Part shown: positions 1 to 8,384 of the stretch, piece by piece
How the letters are laid out: the number at the start of each line of letters is the position of its first letter
Numbering within the stretch: position 1 is the first letter of the stretch
NCBI GenBank assembly: GCA_016712535.1
Contig: JADJQW010000002.1
Span: 868,001 to 932,000 of the forward strand
Source of the DNA: Flavobacteriales bacterium
Lineage (GTDB): Bacteria > Bacteroidota > Bacteroidia > Flavobacteriales_F > PHOS-HE28
Length of the DNA: 64,000 nt
Direction: 5' to 3'
Position numbers and translations under genes: made by a program
The notes under the pieces: generated by a model
Told to the model about the DNA's origin: nothing
Seen by the model: the letters and a program-made list of their open reading frames with translations, nothing else
The model's database searches: none

Positions 1-1739
1 CCGTCGCGGGTGGGCACCGGATGCACATGGATCAGATCGGCTGGTCGCTCGGCGACGCCCGCGGGGCCGAGGAAAAGCGAATCAACCGCAACCAACGAGG
101 GCGATCGGTCACTCGCCTCGAGCATGTCGCGGAAGGTGTTGATCTCCGGATGGTCATGGCTGAACATCTCCGCATTCCAAGCGGGCGGAACGGGCTGGTA
201 CCACACACGGGCGAAGGCGTGCAAACCTTCATACGCCCCGTTGATGGGCACATGGTACCGCACGATGTCCGCTCCTGTTCCCTCATCGCCGAAAGCGCTC
301 AGATTGAAATCGATGTCGCTCGCGGGCACGCCGGCCACTCGCGTGGTGTCGTATGCGAAGTGCGTGCTGGTGAATCCGACGGGCGCCAAACGGTTGTCCT
401 TGATCGGGTCCTTGGCGCGCTCGAGCACCGTGGTCACGTCCCCGTTCACATCGCCCATCACCATCTCGTAGATCTGCACTTGCTCCCCGCTGGTGATCAC
501 GTCGTGGTGCGGTTCATAGGGCGAATCGTGGCCTTCCGTTTCAAAGGCGCTGTTCAGCACCCCGCTCTTGAACACGGTATCGCCCTCCATGCTGAGCACG
601 ATGAACTCCACGAAGGCGCGACGGGACGGATAGCCGCTGGGGAAGCGGTGGCCGGCCTTGTTCTCCAGCCGCAGGGCGAAGTAGGCGGTATCGCTGGTTC
701 GGTCGAGCAGGGTGAGCGAGGCATCGAGCGTATGGTGCCGGAGCATGCGCTGCGTGCGCGCGATGGTGCTATCGAACTGCAGCTCGGAGGCGGGTATATC
801 CAGCGCATCCTTGTTCTGCTTCAGCAGGCGCAGCATGTGCTCGTTCCCGCCCGCCAGGTGGTGCAGGCCGAAGGGCGATTGCGGATTCAGGAAAGGGTAC
901 TCCGCTGCGAGCAGGATGCCATCATTGATGCGCGGCATGTGGCAGGTGTTGCACTGCGTGCCGTTGGCGCTGTACACGCTGTTCAGCCACTCATGGTAGG
1001 TGGCCTGCTCCACGAAACGGTCGCCGGTGAGGTTGCCATCCAGGTCGGCGGTCTCGGTGATCAGCGTATGGCAGCCCGCGCACACCTTGCTGTTCACGAT
1101 GTGGCTGCCGAAGCCGGGCGTGAAGCGCACGAAGAACTGCATGATGGCCGGGTTGATCTGGTCGTCGCTGTAAGGTCCGTACACGCGCGCCGAATCGAAC
1201 TGCAATTCACCGCTGAAGAAGCTGCCGGCGGTGGCCTCGCTCTGCATGTGGCAGCTCAGGCAGCTCACGCCGTCCATGCCGAGCCGGCTGGTGTCGAGGT
1301 GCGCAAGCGTGAAGAGGTCATGGCCGAGGAGGCGTTCCTCGTGCATGCCCAAGGGCGCATGGCAGCCCAGGCATTTATTCTGGAGCGAATCGGCGTGCGC
1401 CGGGTTCACCAGCGATTCGTGCCGCACCTTGGCGCGGAAGAAGGGGTCGCGCGCACTGTTGGCCATCATCGTGCTCCGCCAATCGTCCACCACGTTCACA
1501 TCGCGGCCCTGCGCATCGATGCTGGCAATCCCCTGCAGGTCGCGTCCATGGCAGCCGGCGCACCGGCCTGCCGTGGTGAAGTAGGTGCCGATGATCACCG
1601 GCAGGCTGTCGGCGCTGCGCAGGAGCGAGAGCTCCAAGCGGCCGTGCGGGCCGAGCATGGGCCGCATGGCGAAGTCCCACGCCGAGAGCAGCAGCACCAG
1701 CAGCGCCGCAGTACCGAGCACGATGGTCTTCTTCCGCAT
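1..1739 (-). CDS. Multiheme c-type cytochrome, secreted (3' end cut by window edge)
   Basis: About 579 residues are visible and the reading frame stays open to the window edge, so the C-terminus is missing. The N-terminus has a basic start and a hydrophobic stretch (residues 4-22), a signal peptide or membrane anchor. Five heme-attachment CxxCH motifs are seen: CAGCH 60-64, CLGCH 123-127, CLSCH 160-164, CAGCH 220-224 and CNTCH 263-267. The remaining ~300 residues lack CxxCH and look like beta-rich secreted domains. The last visible residues (HVHPVPTRDG) resemble the beginning of a type A T9SS sorting domain, which is inference because the domain is cut. Likely role: periplasmic or cell-surface electron transfer; the partner is unknown. 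The long plus-strand frame over the same bases is antisense shadow. Confidence 0.8.
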   Translation of the reverse strand, partial: MRKKTIVLGTAALLVLLLSAWDFAMRPMLGPHGRLELSLLRSADSLPVIIGTYFTTAGRCAGCHGRDLQGIASIDAQGRDVNVVDDWRSTMMANSARDPFFRAKVRHESLVNPAHADSLQNKCLGCHAPLGMHEERLLGHDLFTLAHLDTSRLGMDGVSCLSCHMQSEATAGSFFSGELQFDSARVYGPYSDDQINPAIMQFFVRFTPGFGSHIVNSKVCAGCHTLITETADLDGNLTGDRFVEQATYHEWLNSVYSANGTQCNTCHMPRINDGILLAAEYPFLNPQSPFGLHHLAGGNEHMLRLLKQNKDALDIPASELQFDSTIARTQRMLRHHTLDASLTLLDRTSDTAYFALRLENKAGHRFPSGYPSRRAFVEFIVLSMEGDTVFKSGVLNSAFETEGHDSPYEPHHDVITSGEQVQIYEMVMGDVNGDVTTVLERAKDPIKDNRLAPVGFTSTHFAYDTTRVAGVPASDIDFNLSAFGDEGTGADIVRYHVPINGAYEGLHAFARVWYQPVPPAWNAEMFSHDHPEINTFRDMLEASDRSPSLVAVDSLFLGPAGVAERPADLIHVHPVPTRD

Positions 1740-1886
1740 GTTCGTGGCGCAAGGTAGAAGGCAAGGCCATGGCCCTTGGCCTGATACCTGTCATGATGGA
1801 ACAACCGCCGGCGCGCGCGGTTCGCCATCAGGCATGCGTTGTGGGGATTTGGCTGCACTGAGCGCTTCGGCGCCGTGGCACCCGGA

Positions 1887-1895
1887 TACATTCGC
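1887..1895 (+). promoter_or_regulatory. Bacteroidota -7 promoter element TACATTCGC
   Basis: TACATTCGC fits the Bacteroidota -7 consensus TAnnTTTG with C at the seventh position, the form that recurs in this window. It ends only 3 nt before the ATG at 1899, so transcription would begin at or next to the start codon. Confidence 0.5.
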
Positions 1896-1898
1896 ACC

Positions 1899-3566
1899 AT
1901 GCGTTCGCTCTTGCTGTTCACCTGCCTCTGCCTTTCGAGCCTTGCCGTCGCGCAAGGTGCCGAGCCCTATGTTGACCACTGGGACGCCAAGAAGACCCTG
2001 AAGAAAAGCGAGGGCCTCATGGTGAACGGCCGTGAATGGGGCGAGTGGAAGTTCTACGACCGCGATGGCCGGCTCGTGGAGCAGAGCGAGTTCCGTGCGG
2101 GCGAGCGCAATGGCCGGGTACGGATCTACTATCCCGCGCCAATGCCCGGTGCGGGCTCTCCCCAATTGCAGCACGACGGCTTCATGCGCCGCGGCGTGCA
2201 GGACAGCACCATCATCAGCTACTACGCCAACGGTCAGGTGATGGAGCGCGGCATGTACAAGAAGGGGGTCAAAGAAGGTCCGTGGGAGTATTTCTACGCC
2301 GATGGCAAGCCTATGCTGAACGAACGATGGAGCCTCGGGATCGCAGTGGTCATCGATGCGTGGGACCGTGACGGTGCGCAAACCGTGAACAAGGGCGACG
2401 GATTCGTGCGCGCGTACTTCCCCAGCGGCGCCATCAGCGAAGAGAAGCGCTATACCGCCGGCGTGCCCGATGGCGTGCAGACCGAGTATTGGCCGGCGGG
2501 CAACATCAAAGTGCAAGGCCCTTGCACCGGTGGCTTGCGCCATGGCGAGTGGAAGTGGTTCTCCAGCGCACGCAGGCCGGAGAAGACAGCCGGTTACAAC
2601 ACGGGCAAGCTGCACGGCGCCTACACCGTGTACCGGCCCGATAGCAGCATCGATGTCACCGGCTGGCACAAGCACGATAAAAAAGACAGCCTCTGGACCT
2701 GGTTCTCATCGAAGGGCAAAGCCGAAATGAGCGGCCCATTCAATGATGACCTGCGCGATGGTGTTTGGAAGCACTTCCACCCGAACGGCCAGCTGCAAAG
2801 CACCGGAGCGTTCAAGGCCGACAAGGAAGAAGGCGAATGGGTCTACTACTACGAAGGCGGACAACTTTGGAAGAAGGGCGCATTCGCTGCAGGCCAGAAA
2901 ACCGGCACATGGACCACGCGCTATGAGAAAGGGCAGAAGCTCCAGGAGGGTCCCTATGTGAATGGCAAGGAGGAAGGCTTGTGGCAGAGCTGGTTCGAGA
3001 ACGGCAAGCCGAAAACTGAGGGCTCATTCAAGCAAGGGCGCATGAATGGCCTATGGAAGGGCTTTTTCCCTGATGGCAGTCCGGATTACGAAGGCTGGTT
3101 CCAAGATGACCTGAAGCATGGTGCGTGGAAACTCTACTTCGACCCCGTCGAAGGCAAGATCACCGGCGGACGTGTGCGCGAGGAGGGAAGCTATCACCAA
3201 GGAAAGAAGAGCGGGCGCTGGATCGCCTATAGCGTGAACGGAACGCCCATCAGCGAAGGGCTCTATGCCAACGGCACGCCCACCGGTCCCTGGATCTACT
3301 TCGACGATGCCGGCGTGAAGATGCGCGAGCAGGAATTGCTCAATGGCGATCCCCATGGCAACTGCAAGGTCTATGACCAGCGCGGCCGCGTGGTGCAAGA
3401 GATGAACTACCGCAACGGCCGTCTGCACGGCACCATGACCACCTTCGATCGCAGCGGCAAGCCCACCAAGACGGTGGAGTACGAGGACGGGCAGATCAAG
3501 AAGCCCGAGCCGCCGAAAGCGCAGCCGCAGCAACAGGGAGGAGGAGTGCCGGGGGGAAGGAGGTGA
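1899..3566 (+). CDS. Secreted MORN-repeat (MORN_2 / YwqK-like) protein
   Basis: 555 residues. The start at 1899 is chosen because it begins a clean signal peptide (MRSLLLFTCLCLSSLAVAQG); upstream in-frame codons are not signal-like. The mature part is almost entirely tandem units of about 22-24 residues of the pattern G-x-W-x-x-Y/F-x-x-x-G-x-x-x-x-x-G-x-F/Y-x-x-G, roughly 17 copies, the MORN_2 type common in Bacteroidota exported proteins. The C-terminus is Lys/Pro/Gln/Gly-rich with no sorting domain. Such proteins are often labelled antitoxin YwqK-like, but no toxin partner is seen here and no function should be inferred from that label. Probably a periplasmic or surface scaffold. Confidence 0.8.
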   Translation: MRSLLLFTCLCLSSLAVAQGAEPYVDHWDAKKTLKKSEGLMVNGREWGEWKFYDRDGRLVEQSEFRAGERNGRVRIYYPAPMPGAGSPQLQHDGFMRRGVQDSTIISYYANGQVMERGMYKKGVKEGPWEYFYADGKPMLNERWSLGIAVVIDAWDRDGAQTVNKGDGFVRAYFPSGAISEEKRYTAGVPDGVQTEYWPAGNIKVQGPCTGGLRHGEWKWFSSARRPEKTAGYNTGKLHGAYTVYRPDSSIDVTGWHKHDKKDSLWTWFSSKGKAEMSGPFNDDLRDGVWKHFHPNGQLQSTGAFKADKEEGEWVYYYEGGQLWKKGAFAAGQKTGTWTTRYEKGQKLQEGPYVNGKEEGLWQSWFENGKPKTEGSFKQGRMNGLWKGFFPDGSPDYEGWFQDDLKHGAWKLYFDPVEGKITGGRVREEGSYHQGKKSGRWIAYSVNGTPISEGLYANGTPTGPWIYFDDAGVKMREQELLNGDPHGNCKVYDQRGRVVQEMNYRNGRLHGTMTTFDRSGKPTKTVEYEDGQIKKPEPPKAQPQQQGGGVPGGRR

Positions 3567-3638
3567 CGCGGATCGCTGACAATTGCCAACTCCAACGCGC
3601 CTCTGCACCGGCCCCGTTCAACTTCGACCCTCCCGCCC

Positions 3639-3647
3639 TACATTCGC
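3639..3647 (+). promoter_or_regulatory. Promoter -7 element for rimP-nusA-infB (TACATTCGC)
   Basis: TACATTCGC is identical to the element at 1887-1895. A TTC triplet lies 19 nt upstream (3617-3619), the spacing at which the -33 TTG is expected. It predicts an RNA start near 3652, about 70 nt before rimP. Confidence 0.55.
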
Positions 3648-3669
3648 ACCCGAAAGTCGGCGGAAGAGG

Positions 3670-3693
3670 AAGAGGGGACCGCCCCTCTTTTTT
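3670..3693 (+). terminator. Intrinsic-terminator-like hairpin in the rimP leader (attenuator candidate)
   Basis: An 8-bp perfect stem AAGAGGGG (3670-3677) / CCCCTCTT (3682-3689) with loop ACCG runs into six T residues (3688-3693). It lies between the -7 element at 3639 and the rimP ATG at 3722, so it would act on the operon's own leader about 40 nt after initiation. It could also terminate read-through from the MORN gene that ends at 3566. Regulation by attenuation is inferred from position. Confidence 0.65.
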
Positions 3694-3721
3694 GTTCCAG
3701 GCCATTGAGGGACAGGCGGAT

Positions 3722-4186
3722 ATGATCACTGAAGCACTCGTGAAGCAACTGGTCGAACGGCATCTGGAGGGCACTACGCACTTCTTGGTGGCCGTGGAAA
3801 TGCGCCCCGGCAACAAGCTGGTGGTGGAGGTGGACGACGACCGCGCCATCACTCTTAACGAGCTGGCGGCGCTGAACAAGGCCGTGCGCGACGACCTTGG
3901 CGGAGAGGCTGACAATTATGAAATGCAGTTCAGCAGCCCCGGGATGGGCCGCCCCTTCAAGGTGATGCGCCAGTACCAGAAGCATGTGGGCCGCATCGTC
4001 GACATCACCCTCCACGACGGGCGCGCGCTGCATGGTCAGCTCGCCGCCCTCAACGGCAATTCCATCAGCCTGCGCATCCAGCACCCCAGCAAGGTGAAGG
4101 GCCGCCTTCCGAAACTCGACGAGGAGCCCACCATCGTGCCCCTTGCCGACATCAAGAGCACTCAATCAACCATCACGTTCAACTGA
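3722..4186 (+). CDS. rimP: Ribosome maturation factor RimP
   Basis: 154 residues, normal length for the family. RimP binds the 30S precursor and is needed for its late maturation. The start is set at 3722 (MITEALVKQLVERHL) because homologs begin there; the longer upstream frame would run through the promoter and hairpin. The N-terminal domain contains the conserved block EVDDDRAITLNELAALNKAV and the SSPGMGRPF motif; a C-terminal SH3-like domain follows (from about residue 85: HVGRIVDITLHDGRALHGQL). It is the first gene of the rimP-nusA-infB operon and stops 9 nt before the nusA start. Confidence 0.93.
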   Translation: MITEALVKQLVERHLEGTTHFLVAVEMRPGNKLVVEVDDDRAITLNELAALNKAVRDDLGGEADNYEMQFSSPGMGRPFKVMRQYQKHVGRIVDITLHDGRALHGQLAALNGNSISLRIQHPSKVKGRLPKLDEEPTIVPLADIKSTQSTITFN

Positions 4187-4195
4187 TCACTGGCC

Positions 4196-5435
4196 ATGGC
4201 CACCGTCAACCTCATCGAGTCCTTCGGAGAATTCAAGGACATCAAGAACATCGATCGTGTCACCATGATGGGCATCCTCGGAGGATGTCTTCAAGGGCGT
4301 GGTGCTCCGCCGCTTCGGAGAAGAGGCCAAGGTCGATATCATCATCAACCCCGATAAGGGTGACCTTGAGGTGTGGCTCAACCGCGTGATCGTGGAGGAC
4401 GGCTTCAGCGAGGATGACAACCTGGATATCGAGCTGAGCGAAGCGCGCAAGATCGACCCCGACTTCGAGGTGGGCGAGGAAGTGAGCCAGGAAGTGAAGA
4501 TCGAGGACTTCGGCCGCCGCAACATCCTTGCGCTGAAGCAGAACCTGCAAGCGCGCATCACCGAGCTCGAGAAGGACCACCTGTACAACAAGTACAAGGA
4601 GCGCGTGGGCGAGATCATCACCGGCGAGGTGTACCAGGTATGGAAGCGCGAGACCCTCATCATCGATGACGAGGGCAACGAGCTGCTCATGCCGAAGGAC
4701 CAGCACATCAAGACCGACTTCTTCAAGAAGGGAGACACCGTGCGCGCCGTGGTGTGGAAGGTGGAGATGGTGAACAACAGCCCGAAGGTGATCCTGAGCC
4801 GCACCGCGCCGGAGTTCCTGGCCAAGCTGTTCGAGCAGGAGGTGCCCGAAGTGGCCGATGGCCTGATCACCATCAAGCGCATCGTGCGCGAGCCCGGTGA
4901 GCGAGCCAAGGTGGCGGTGGAGAGCTACGATGACCGCATCGACCCGGTGGGCGCCTGCGTGGGCATGAAGGGCAGCCGCATCCATGGCATCGTGCGCGAG
5001 CTGCGCAACGAGAACATCGACGTGATCAACTACACGGCCAACGAGCAGCTGCTGATCCAGCGCGCCCTCAGCCCCGCCAAGGTCGGCGACATCAAGCTGA
5101 ACGCCGAGACCAAGCGCGCCGAGGTGTACATGAAGCCCGACCAGGTGGCCCTCGCCATCGGCAAGGGCGGCCATAACATCAAGCTCGCTGGCCGCCTCAC
5201 GGGCTACGACATCGATGTGTACCGCGACACCGATGAGGTCACCGACGATGTGGCGCTTGACGATTTCGCTGACGAGATCGACGAGTGGATCATCAACGAG
5301 CTGAAGAACATCGGCTGCGATACCGCCCGCAGCGTGCTCGATATCCCCGCTGAGGATCTCGTGAAGCGCACGGACCTGGAGGAAGAGACCATCGCCGAAG
5401 TGCTCCGCATCCTGAAAGCCGAACTGGAAGCCTGA
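4196..5435 (+). CDS. nusA: Transcription factor NusA, with apparent one-base frameshift near 4280
   Basis: NusA controls pausing, termination and antitermination by RNA polymerase. The ATG at 4196 opens a typical NusA N-terminus (MATVNLIESFGEFKDIKNID), but after ATGATGGGCATCCTC the reading frame is lost: the sequence reads CTCGGAGGATGTC where CTCGAGGATGTC would give I-L-E-D-V-F-K. The rest of NusA (NTD end, S1, KH1, KH2; no acidic repeats) continues in another frame to 5435. That frame on its own could only start at an internal GTG (4299), losing ~34 conserved residues. Removing one G at 4280/4281 restores 412 residues, the usual length. As nusA is normally essential, a sequencing or assembly error is most likely; a genuine mutation or programmed shift cannot be excluded. 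Confidence 0.9.
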
Positions 5436-5507
5436 CGGCCCGGAAACGCACAGCCGCAAGGGCAGGCAAGCCGAAGGACCTAGAAGAAAGCCGAACCAAC
5501 CAACCGC

Positions 5508-8180
5508 ATGAGCGAAGCGACGGAGAAGGGCATACGATTGAGCAAGGTGACGCGCGAGTTCAACCTCGGGCTGCACACGGTGGTGGAGTTCCTGGCCAAG
5601 CAGGGCCACACGGTGGAGAGCAACCCCAATGGGAAGATCTCCAACGCGCTTTACGACCTGCTGCTGGCCGAGTTCGGCAAGGACAAGGAGATCAAGGCAC
5701 AAGCGCAGCAGACGGTGCAGTTGCGCCACGACCGTGAGTCGATCGTGCTGGGCACCGGAGCCGCTAAAGCAGAGCCGAAGGCCAAGGTGAAGGAGGAGGC
5801 CAACGCGATCGTCCATGGCGCGCCCCCGGCGGCAGAACCGCCCAAGGCTCCTGCTCCACCTCCAGCGCCGATCACGGAGCCCGAGGTGATCAAGGCCAAG
5901 GTGGAGAAGACCGTAGGACCGAAGACCCTTGGCAAGATCGACCTCGATGCAACGAAGAAGGGCGCCAAGAAGAAAGCCGAGCCTGCTGCCGAAGCGCCCG
6001 CCGAAGCCCCTGCGGCGCCGGTTCAGCCAGCGGCGCCAGCTGCACCTGCTGCTCCCGAAGTGCCCGCCGAGCCGGAGACCATCCGCGTGAACGTGCAGAA
6101 GCTGGCCGGCGTGAAGCAGATGGGCAAGATCGAGCTGCCCGTCGAAAAGGAGCGCAAGCCTGCGGAGAAGCCGGACTATGAGCGCGGCAAGCGCAAGCGC
6201 CTTGTGAAGCCTGGGCCCGTGAATGTGGACCGCGCCGTGCAGGCCGAGCAGCGCACGGCCCCGCGTCCCGGCGAACTCGATGAGAACGCCGTGAAGCGCA
6301 AGGTGAGCGAGACCCTTGCCCGCCTCACCGGTGGCAAGAGCCGCGGCGCCAAGATGCGCCGTGAGAAACGCGATCAGCGCGGCCGCCGATTCGAGGAGGA
6401 GCAGGCCGCGCGCGAGTTGGCCGGGCAAACGCTCAAGGTCACCGAGTTCGTGACCGCAAGCGAATTGGCGAGCATGATGAGCGTGCCCGTCACCGACATC
6501 ATCAAGGCCTGCTTCGCCTTGGGCATGATGGTGAGCATCAACCAGCGCCTCGATGCCGAGACCCTCGCCGTGATCGCCGAAGAGTACGGGTTCAAGGTGG
6601 AGTTCGTGGGCGCTGATGTGCAGCAGGATGTTCAGTCCGAAGAGGATGACCCCGCGCGCGTCGTCCAACGTGCGCCGATCGTCACCGTGATGGGCCACGT
6701 TGACCATGGCAAGACCTCCTTGCTCGATTACGTGCGCAAGGCCAACGTCATTGCTGGTGAGGCCGGTGGCATCACCCAGCATATCGGCGCTTACAGCGTT
6801 GAGCTCGACAACGGCAAGCGAATCGCTTTCCTCGATACCCCCGGCCACGAGGCCTTCACCGCCATGCGCGCGCGCGGCGCCCAGGTCACTGATATCGCCA
6901 TCATCGTGATCGCGGCGGACGACAGCGTGATGCCGCAGACCCGCGAAGCCATCAACCATGCGCTGGCCGCCGGCGTGCCCATGGTCTTCGCCTTCAACAA
7001 GATGGACAAGCAGGGCGCCAACGCGGACAAGATCCGCGAGGAGCTCTCGCAGATGAATATCCTGGTGGAGGAATGGGGCGGCAAGTTCCAGACGCAGGAG
7101 ATCAGCGCCAAGAAGGGCACCGGCGTGGATCAGCTCTTGGAGAAGGTGCTGCTCGAAGCGGACCTGCTCGACCTGAAGGCCGATCCCGGCAAACGCGCCC
7201 ACGGCGTGGTGATCGAGAGCACGCTCGAGCAAGGCCGCGGCTATGTGACCACCCTGCTCGTCGATGCCGGAACGCTGCGCAAGGGCGATGTGATCCTTGC
7301 CGGCCAGTTCAGCGGCCGCGTGCGCAACATGTTCAACGAGCGCGGCCAGCAGGTGCAGGAAGCGCCGCCATCAACGCCCGTCTCCATCCTCGGCCTCGAT
7401 GGCGCCCCGAACGCCGGCGACACCTTTCAGGTGTTCGAGGATGAGCGGGACGCGCGCGCCATCGCCACCCGCCGCCAGCAGCTGCAGCGTGAGCAGGGCA
7501 TCCGCACGCACAAGCACATCACGCTCGACGAGATCGGCCGCCGCCTCGCCATCGGCGATTTCAAGGAGCTCAACCTCATCGTCAAAGGCGATGTGGACGG
7601 TTCGGTGGAAGCGCTCACCGATTCGCTGCTCAAGCTCAGCACCGAGCAGATCAAGGTGAACGTGATCCACAAGGCCGTGGGCCCCATCGCCGAGAGCGAT
7701 GTGCTGCTCGCCACGGCCTCCAACGCCATCATCGTCGGTTTCCAGGTGCGCCCAACGCCAGGTGCGCGGAAGCTGGCCGAGACCGAAGAGATCGACATCC
7801 GGCTCTACTCCATCATCTACAACGCCATCGAGGAGATCAAGCAGGCCATGGAAGGCATGCTCGCGCCCAAGGAGGTGGAGAAGATCACCGGCACCGCCGA
7901 GGTGCGCGAGACCTTCAAGATCAGCAAGGTGGGTACCGTGGCCGGTTGCTACGTGCTCGACGGCAAGATCGAGCGCAAGAACAAGGTGCGCCTCATCCGG
8001 GATGGCATCGTGGTCTATACCGGCGACCTCAACGAACTGAAGCGCTTCAAGGACGACGTGAAGGAGGTGACCCACGGCTACGAGTGCGGCCTCTCCATCA
8101 AGAACTTCAACGACATCAAGGTCGGCGACCACGTCGAGGCCTTCGTGATCGAGGAGGTGAAGCGGACCCTGGGGGAGTGA
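5508..8180 (+). CDS. infB: Translation initiation factor IF-2
   Basis: 890 residues. IF-2 is the GTPase that brings initiator tRNA to the 30S subunit and promotes subunit joining. Residues 1-60 form the N-terminal IF2_N-type module. Residues ~85-280 are a low-complexity Ala/Pro/Lys/Glu linker typical of Bacteroidota IF-2. The G domain begins with GHVDHGKTSLLD at about residue 395, followed by DTPGHEAF (G3) and NKMDK (G4). Domains II-IV follow, ending in IEEVKRTLGE. It is the third gene of the rimP operon, 72 nt after nusA, and is followed by a strong hairpin. The 990-residue minus-strand frame over this region is shadow. Confidence 0.97.
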   Translation: MSEATEKGIRLSKVTREFNLGLHTVVEFLAKQGHTVESNPNGKISNALYDLLLAEFGKDKEIKAQAQQTVQLRHDRESIVLGTGAAKAEPKAKVKEEANAIVHGAPPAAEPPKAPAPPPAPITEPEVIKAKVEKTVGPKTLGKIDLDATKKGAKKKAEPAAEAPAEAPAAPVQPAAPAAPAAPEVPAEPETIRVNVQKLAGVKQMGKIELPVEKERKPAEKPDYERGKRKRLVKPGPVNVDRAVQAEQRTAPRPGELDENAVKRKVSETLARLTGGKSRGAKMRREKRDQRGRRFEEEQAARELAGQTLKVTEFVTASELASMMSVPVTDIIKACFALGMMVSINQRLDAETLAVIAEEYGFKVEFVGADVQQDVQSEEDDPARVVQRAPIVTVMGHVDHGKTSLLDYVRKANVIAGEAGGITQHIGAYSVELDNGKRIAFLDTPGHEAFTAMRARGAQVTDIAIIVIAADDSVMPQTREAINHALAAGVPMVFAFNKMDKQGANADKIREELSQMNILVEEWGGKFQTQEISAKKGTGVDQLLEKVLLEADLLDLKADPGKRAHGVVIESTLEQGRGYVTTLLVDAGTLRKGDVILAGQFSGRVRNMFNERGQQVQEAPPSTPVSILGLDGAPNAGDTFQVFEDERDARAIATRRQQLQREQGIRTHKHITLDEIGRRLAIGDFKELNLIVKGDVDGSVEALTDSLLKLSTEQIKVNVIHKAVGPIAESDVLLATASNAIIVGFQVRPTPGARKLAETEEIDIRLYSIIYNAIEEIKQAMEGMLAPKEVEKITGTAEVRETFKISKVGTVAGCYVLDGKIERKNKVRLIRDGIVVYTGDLNELKRFKDDVKEVTHGYECGLSIKNFNDIKVGDHVEAFVIEEVKRTLGE

Positions 8181-8196
8181 TTCCCTGTCCTATTGC

Positions 8197-8223
8197 AAGA
8201 GAGCCGGCACCGCCGGCTTTCTT
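8197..8223 (+). terminator. Terminator hairpin after infB
   Basis: The core stem AGCCGGC (8202-8208) / GCCGGCT (8212-8218) has loop ACC. It extends outward through one G-U and further A-U/G-C pairs to about 12 bp (8197-8223). The T-rich side is partly inside the stem and no long U-run follows. It lies 16 nt after the infB stop. Confidence 0.6.
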
Positions 8224-8384
8224 CGTTCAAGCCACTGTGTTCATCTTCAGTGGATGGAATTCGCCCGGCCCTGGCTTCCGAAACGGCCTTGCACTTCCAT
8301 GACGATGGCACCGCATCCTGACAATCATGCGACAGAGCGTTGGATCCTCGGGACTTGCTTCGCGGCCGGAAATCCAACCTGCAC

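Noticed and set aside
21..1757. A 578-residue plus-strand frame
   Set aside because: Mirror of the cytochrome gene, whose five CxxCH motifs and signal peptide settle the strand.
1899..3566. Reading the MORN protein as an antitoxin of a toxin-antitoxin pair
   Set aside because: The YwqK label is inherited from annotation; no toxin-like neighbour is present and the protein is exported.
4260..7232. A 990-residue open frame on the minus strand
   Set aside because: It lies antisense to nusA and infB, with low-complexity His/Leu/Arg composition caused by the third-codon bias of the real genes; no motif or start context supports it.
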